64,000 nucleotides of DNA from Bartonella gabonensis. Lineage in GTDB: Bacteria; Pseudomonadota; Alphaproteobacteria; Rhizobiales; Rhizobiaceae. A program made the position numbers and the translations under genes. The notes beneath the pieces are model-generated. The model searched no databases, was not told the DNA's origin, and saw only the letters and a list, made by a program, of their open reading frames with translations. Positions 62,814 to 64,000 of the stretch are shown one piece after another. Every line of letters starts with the position of its first letter. The first letter of the stretch is position 1. The stretch covers positions 1 to 64,000 of the forward strand of contig NZ_CAHOYM010000002.1 in the NCBI RefSeq assembly GCF_903679515.1, written 5' to 3'.

Positions 62814-63010
62814 GAAGTGCTTCTATATTTTCTTGCTGTTTTATGCAAGATTGAAGCGCTCTTAATTCAAAAGCTCCTGAATTTTTTTACAAAAAGAGCC
62901 TTCTTTTTTCAGTGCGCCATACTCTTGCATGCGACAGCGCTTCGTATAACGAAAATCGTTCATAAATGGTCTGTGTACCAGTATTTCACTTATATAAGAT
63001 ATAAGTCTGG

Positions 63011-63080
63011 TACCATCACTCTGTTGGCATTTCCATATTACAACTGTTCCTTGGAGGCTTGAAAAGGTTCATAAGAGGAT
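63011..63080 (+). repeat. Dispersed repeat, family 3, copy 1
   Basis: Contains ACCATCA, TTTCCATATT and, 20-25 bases on, TTGAAAAGGTTCATAAGAGG. It aligns with 63930-64000 (TTTCCATATT, then TTGAAATGGTTCACAAAAGA). Confidence 0.5.
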
Positions 63081-63133
63081 TGCGATCCCTCCACTTATGA
63101 CGCGTAAGCAAATATTTTTTTTGATTCCATATT

Positions 63134-63222
63134 GAGAAGATTTGAAATGAGAGAATCCTACGATATTTGCTTCTCTTATGTGAGGAGAAAAGATATAAAT
63201 TATCATTATTAATTAATATGTT
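63134..63222 (+). repeat. Dispersed repeat, family 2, copy 3
   Basis: Contains GAGAATCCTACGATATTTGC and ATAAATTATCATTATTAATT. Aligns best with 41911-42000 and 63773-63856. Confidence 0.55.
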
Positions 63223-63520
63223 ATTCTCTTCCATTTCATGGAAAATATCGCGCAAGGAATTTTTCATGCTTGAGTATTTAAAAATACATCATTTTCATCC
63301 TATAACGTTGCATATCCGCTTTATCCCATTACCTTCAGAAGATTAGATTAAAACCAATGAAATAAAAAAATTTTTAAAGACTTTGGGAGTGAACCAACAA
63401 AACGATTTATCTTTAAAAGAGATACTGCCTTAAGTTGCTGAGAGCTCTGACAATAGAGCGGATAATAAGGGGAAATTTGTAATAAGAAGATGCTATCTTA
63501 TTTTGAAAAATAAGCACCGA

Positions 63521-63712
63521 TTATCCACTGGCTTGTTGAATGCTGTTTGGTAAAGTATTGTTATTAAGCTCCCCATCTTTACGCTTAAGAAGAAACAAGC
63601 CAGCACTATCACACACTTTGCCAGCTCGTGGGTGTTGCGACAAAACCCTTGGCTCTCGAAACTCTTGATAAGAGGCGTTTTTACTCTTTATTTTTGTACA
63701 GTTTTTATTCAC
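63521..63712 (-). pseudogene. Phage-type integrase N-terminal fragment
   Basis: A 63-codon open frame containing RAGKVCDSAGLFLLKRKDGE. This resembles the arm-type DNA-binding domain at the start of tyrosine integrases (typical pattern GK.(C/Y/A)DG.GL(W/F/Y)L..(R/K).(D/S)G). No catalytic Arg-His-Arg-Tyr domain follows in any frame, so at best it is a truncated relic of a prophage or genomic island. It is flanked by family 2 repeat copies. Confidence 0.4.
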
Positions 63713-63772
63713 GCAGGCTTTTCCACTGGCGATGTGCAGGCAAGAGATTTTGATTGATTCAACACGGAACAG

Positions 63773-63856
63773 ATCTAAAATAAAAGAATCCTACGATATT
63801 TAGGACTCTCATTTAACATATAACACAATGAATTGTCTTTATAAATCAGTACGTTT
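63773..63856 (+). repeat. Dispersed repeat, family 2, copy 4
   Basis: Contains AAAGAATCCTACGATATTTA and the more diverged continuation AATGAATTGTCTTTATAAAT. The left half is nearly identical to 63134-63222. Confidence 0.55.
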
Positions 63857-63929
63857 CCATTGCAAGTAACAGATTAAGATGGTAGTGCTAATGGGTATTA
63901 TTATCTTTATGGTTATGAAAGTTCAAGTT

Positions 63930-64000
63930 AACACCATCATACCTTTACCCGTTTCCATATTGTTATAGCTTTTGGCATTTGAAATGGTTCACAAAAGATA
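63930..64000 (+). repeat. Dispersed repeat, family 3, copy 2
   Basis: Contains ACACCATCATACC, GTTTCCATATTGTTATAG and TTGAAATGGTTCACAAAAGA. Matches 63011-63080 and probably continues past the window edge. Confidence 0.5.

Larger units (their letters stand above)
62814..64000. other. 1.19 kb repeat-rich, gene-poor end of window
   Basis: No intact gene. It holds two copies each of two dispersed repeat blocks and an integrase-like fragment on the minus strand, arranged as block 3, block 2, integrase fragment, block 2, block 3. The open frame 63016-63267 on the minus strand lies across repeat blocks and is not credible. The DNA at the right edge continues beyond the window. Confidence 0.5.

Noticed and set aside
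63016-63267. 83-codon minus-strand ORF at the right end
   Set aside because: It spans two repeat blocks and the spacer between them; likely open by chance.

Overview
The window is a low-GC alphaproteobacterial chromosome segment. It is almost certainly from a Bartonella species, or a very close host-restricted relative in the Rhizobiales. The evidence is gene content and order (ppsR-maf-aroE-coaE-dnaQ, lptC-lptA-lptB, ubiE-ubiB-coaBC, accD-folC, addB-addA-trxA, tsaE-divL-ahcY), an invasion-associated-locus-B-type protein, class I lysyl-tRNA synthetase, a ybhL-type leader RNA, AT-rich gene-free gaps of 0.4-1.2 kb, and degenerate dispersed repeats. The species cannot be fixed from the sequence alone. 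No rRNA or tRNA gene and no CRISPR array was seen.

Layout. 1-3.7 kb: ppsR, maf, aroE, coaE and dnaQ form a tight plus-strand cluster. In alphaproteobacteria this cluster sits immediately beside the hemE-side replication origin, and DnaA-box-like sequence is present at base 1. aroE carries a frame break in an A11 run. 3.7-4.0 kb: a candidate antisense-SD small RNA on the minus strand. 4-7.8 kb: polA, then a convergent endonuclease/exonuclease/phosphatase-family gene. 7.9-12.4 kb (minus): a Bax-inhibitor-1 family gene with a ybhL leader, lspA and two RNA methyltransferase genes, lapA-like, ihfB. 12.6-16.3 kb (plus): lptC-lptA-lptB, a 1.15 kb gap where rpoN and hpf would be expected, then ptsN. 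17.5-25 kb: an IalB-family gene, rlmN, a LysE-type exporter, argG, a 35-residue membrane peptide, lysS (class I) and prfC. 25.4-32.6 kb: addB-addA and trxA, ending in a clear terminator. 32.7-41.1 kb (minus): tsaE, divL, ahcY, an NDUFA9-like gene, folC and accD. 42-49.8 kb (minus): an EI24/CysZ-like gene, coaBC with an extra N-terminal ribbon-helix-helix domain, ubiB, ubiE and gyrB. 50.9-64 kb: a solute-binding protein with a G11 tract, comM/yifB, tamA-tamB, an MsbA-type ABC transporter, and a repeat-rich end with an integrase-like fragment.

Most genes serve core processes: replication and repair (polA, dnaQ, gyrB, addAB), envelope biogenesis (lptABC, msbA-like, tamAB, lspA), cofactors (coaE, coaBC, ubiE/ubiB, folC) and translation (lysS, prfC, rlmN). 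The more unusual signals are the RHH-CoaBC fusion, homopolymer tracts inside aroE, tamB and the solute-binding protein, the small RNA with two CU-rich anti-SD loops, a zinc-ribbon-less AccD, and the missing trpFBA and rpoN/hpf genes at places where related genomes carry them.
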